This document shows positions 6,920 to 8,177 of a stretch of DNA of 8,177 bases, piece by piece. The notes under the pieces are model-generated. The model ran no database searches. It had not been told where the DNA came from and was given only the letters and a program-made list of their open reading frames with translations. Position 1 is the stretch's first letter. Each line of letters opens with the position of its first letter. This DNA comes from an uncultured Chlorobiaceae bacterium (GTDB lineage Bacteria > Bacteroidota > Chlorobiia > Chlorobiales > Chlorobiaceae). The stretch spans positions 1-8,177 of the forward strand of contig CAIYWF010000006.1 in assembly GCA_903929845.1 (NCBI GenBank). The letters are read 5' to 3'. Made by a program: the position numbers and the translations under genes.

Positions 6920-8177
6920 CTACTCGGTTTGCACCTTTGCAAGGCGGGCTTTTTCAATGTAAGTCTTCTGAATATCCCGCGACACATTGTATGCCTTCGA
7001 GAGACTGTCAGAACTCCAAAGCCTTGCATCAAAAGCCATACAGATATTTCTGAGGAACGGTATACCGACCTCAGTGACACGAACACTCTTGTCGCCCAAA
7101 ACAACCAGCCCATCGTTCTCCATGTCTTCAAGGCGATAAAGAGCGATATCAAGTTCTTCTGTATAGAGCTTCGGGTCTGCCCAGGAGGTCTCCTGTTTGC
7201 ACATCAGGTTGAGAATGTGGCGGCGGAGCACAAGATCTTCATCAGTCAAGAGGTGACCGCGGTGCAGCGGAAAACGGCCTTCGTTCACCACTCTGATATA
7301 GTCTGCATCATCGCGTTCATTCTGTGCAAAAGCGTACCAGGTATCGCTGATGGACGATGAACCAAGCGCGAGCATCATCTGTGTGGTATTTTCGGTATAA
7401 CCCATGAAGTTGCGATGCAGTGTCCCGTTTTTGGCGGCAATATAGAGTGCGTCCCCTTCGATGGCGAAATGGTCCATGCCAATTTCGTGATAGCCGATAG
7501 ATTCAAGCATCGCACTGCCTTTGTCGTACAGCTCCTGTTTGACGTCTCCGACCGGCAGATCTTCCTCTTTAAACTTCCGCTGCCCTTCGTACATGTGAGG
7601 GTTGTGGCCATAAGCATAAAAGGCGAGGCGATCGGGCTTCAGCTCCATCACTTTCTGAATGGTATCGGTAATCGTGGCCATTGTCTGTTTCGGAAGACCG
7701 TAGACAAGGTCGAAATTGATTGAAGTAAAGCCGATTTCACGGGCAAGATCAATCTTCTCCTTGACCAGCTCAAATGACTGGAGGCGATTAATCTCCTGCT
7801 GAACCACCGGGTCAAAATCCTGGATTCCGAAACTCATTCGGCGAAAGCCGACACTGTAGAGCGCTTCAAGGTGCTCTTTTGAGGTTGACTTGGGATTCGT
7901 CTCAAAGCTGAACATGTAATTGTCCATCTTGTTGACATTCTTGCAGATGCCCTCAATAAGCCTGACAAGATTTTCAGGACTGAAAAAAGTTGGTGTACCG
8001 CCACCAATGTGCAACTCCTTGACATTCAGCCTGCCCGGAAAAACATCGGTGTACATCTTCCACTCTTTGAGCAGAGCCTCAAGGTAGGGTGTCTCAAAAG
8101 AGTGATCCAGAGTACGGTGAGCGTTACAACCGCAGAAGTAACAGTGGTTCTCACAGTAGGGAATATGAATGTACAGA
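6920..8177 (-). CDS. hemN: Oxygen-independent coproporphyrinogen III oxidase HemN (5' end missing)
   Basis: HemN is a cytoplasmic radical-SAM enzyme that converts coproporphyrinogen III to protoporphyrinogen IX without oxygen, in heme and (bacterio)chlorophyll synthesis. The reading frame runs past the right edge. The visible 418 residues begin LYIHIPYCENHCYFCGCN, with the CxxxCxxC iron-sulfur cluster motif (codons at 8132-8155) and the following GC found in true HemN. Next come HIGGGTPTFF, the SAM-binding region, FETNP, RMSFGIQDF, GMDHFA, LHRNFMGYT and, near the end, RNICMAFD. The LHRNF-GYT and RNICM-FD blocks separate HemN from HemW-like paralogues, which lack them. By comparison with E. 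coli HemN (457 residues) roughly 50 N-terminal residues lie outside the window. A good terminator follows the stop. The gene looks intact and is probably the ancestral chromosomal neighbour of the restriction cassette. Confidence 0.95.
   Translation of the reverse strand, partial: LYIHIPYCENHCYFCGCNAHRTLDHSFETPYLEALLKEWKMYTDVFPGRLNVKELHIGGGTPTFFSPENLVRLIEGICKNVNKMDNYMFSFETNPKSTSKEHLEALYSVGFRRMSFGIQDFDPVVQQEINRLQSFELVKEKIDLAREIGFTSINFDLVYGLPKQTMATITDTIQKVMELKPDRLAFYAYGHNPHMYEGQRKFKEEDLPVGDVKQELYDKGSAMLESIGYHEIGMDHFAIEGDALYIAAKNGTLHRNFMGYTENTTQMMLALGSSSISDTWYAFAQNERDDADYIRVVNEGRFPLHRGHLLTDEDLVLRRHILNLMCKQETSWADPKLYTEELDIALYRLEDMENDGLVVLGDKSVRVTEVGIPFLRNICMAFDARLWSSDSLSKAYNVSRDIQKTYIEKARLAKVQTE

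Noticed and set aside
6821..7360. Plus-strand open frame of 179 codons opposite hemN
   Set aside because: It runs through the hemN terminator and then antisense to conserved HemN sequence.

Overview
The window carries a complete type I restriction-modification operon, hsdM-hsdS-hsdR, all on the minus strand. On its left is a truncated dinD-like gene and on its right the end of hemN (oxygen-independent coproporphyrinogen III oxidase), which runs off the right edge. Reading in the direction of transcription, from right to left, the order is: hemN (partial) with its own terminator; a stretch of about 530 bases with at most one small unrecognised plus-strand ORF; hsdM; hsdS; hsdR; and the dinD remnant near the left edge.

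The organism cannot be fixed from this sequence. The chromosomal marker is a canonical radical-SAM HemN, which fits an anaerobe or facultative anaerobe that makes tetrapyrroles. My impression is a green sulfur bacterium (Chlorobiaceae) or a similar Gram-negative anaerobe, but this is a weak guess. The hsd genes and the dinD remnant are accessory, defence-type material set beside a housekeeping gene.

The three hsd genes form one tightly coupled operon. The hsdM stop overlaps the hsdS start by 11 bases, and the hsdS stop and hsdR start share an ATGA. Good Shine-Dalgarno sequences precede hsdS and hsdR, but none is visible before hsdM. HsdM and HsdS together make the N6-adenine methyltransferase, and adding HsdR gives the ATP-driven restriction nuclease. 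All key catalytic motifs are intact (HsdM DPCCGSG and NPPF; HsdR PD...ExK nuclease, Walker A, DEAH, GFTGTP and QxxxRxxR), so the system looks functional. HsdS is made of two similar halves, and the start of its second target-recognition domain is markedly AT-rich.

The least explained parts are the two edges of the operon. On the left, dinD-like coding sequence stops matching its family at about position 136, exactly where base composition drops sharply. On the right, between hsdM and hemN, the plus strand carries several hairpins ending in a very good intrinsic terminator (6541-6577) with no recognisable gene in front of it, followed by a small orphan ORF and then the hemN terminator. I see nothing that clearly amounts to a new biological system. 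The plus-strand hairpin cluster is the best candidate for something undescribed, possibly a small RNA antisense to the hsdM leader.
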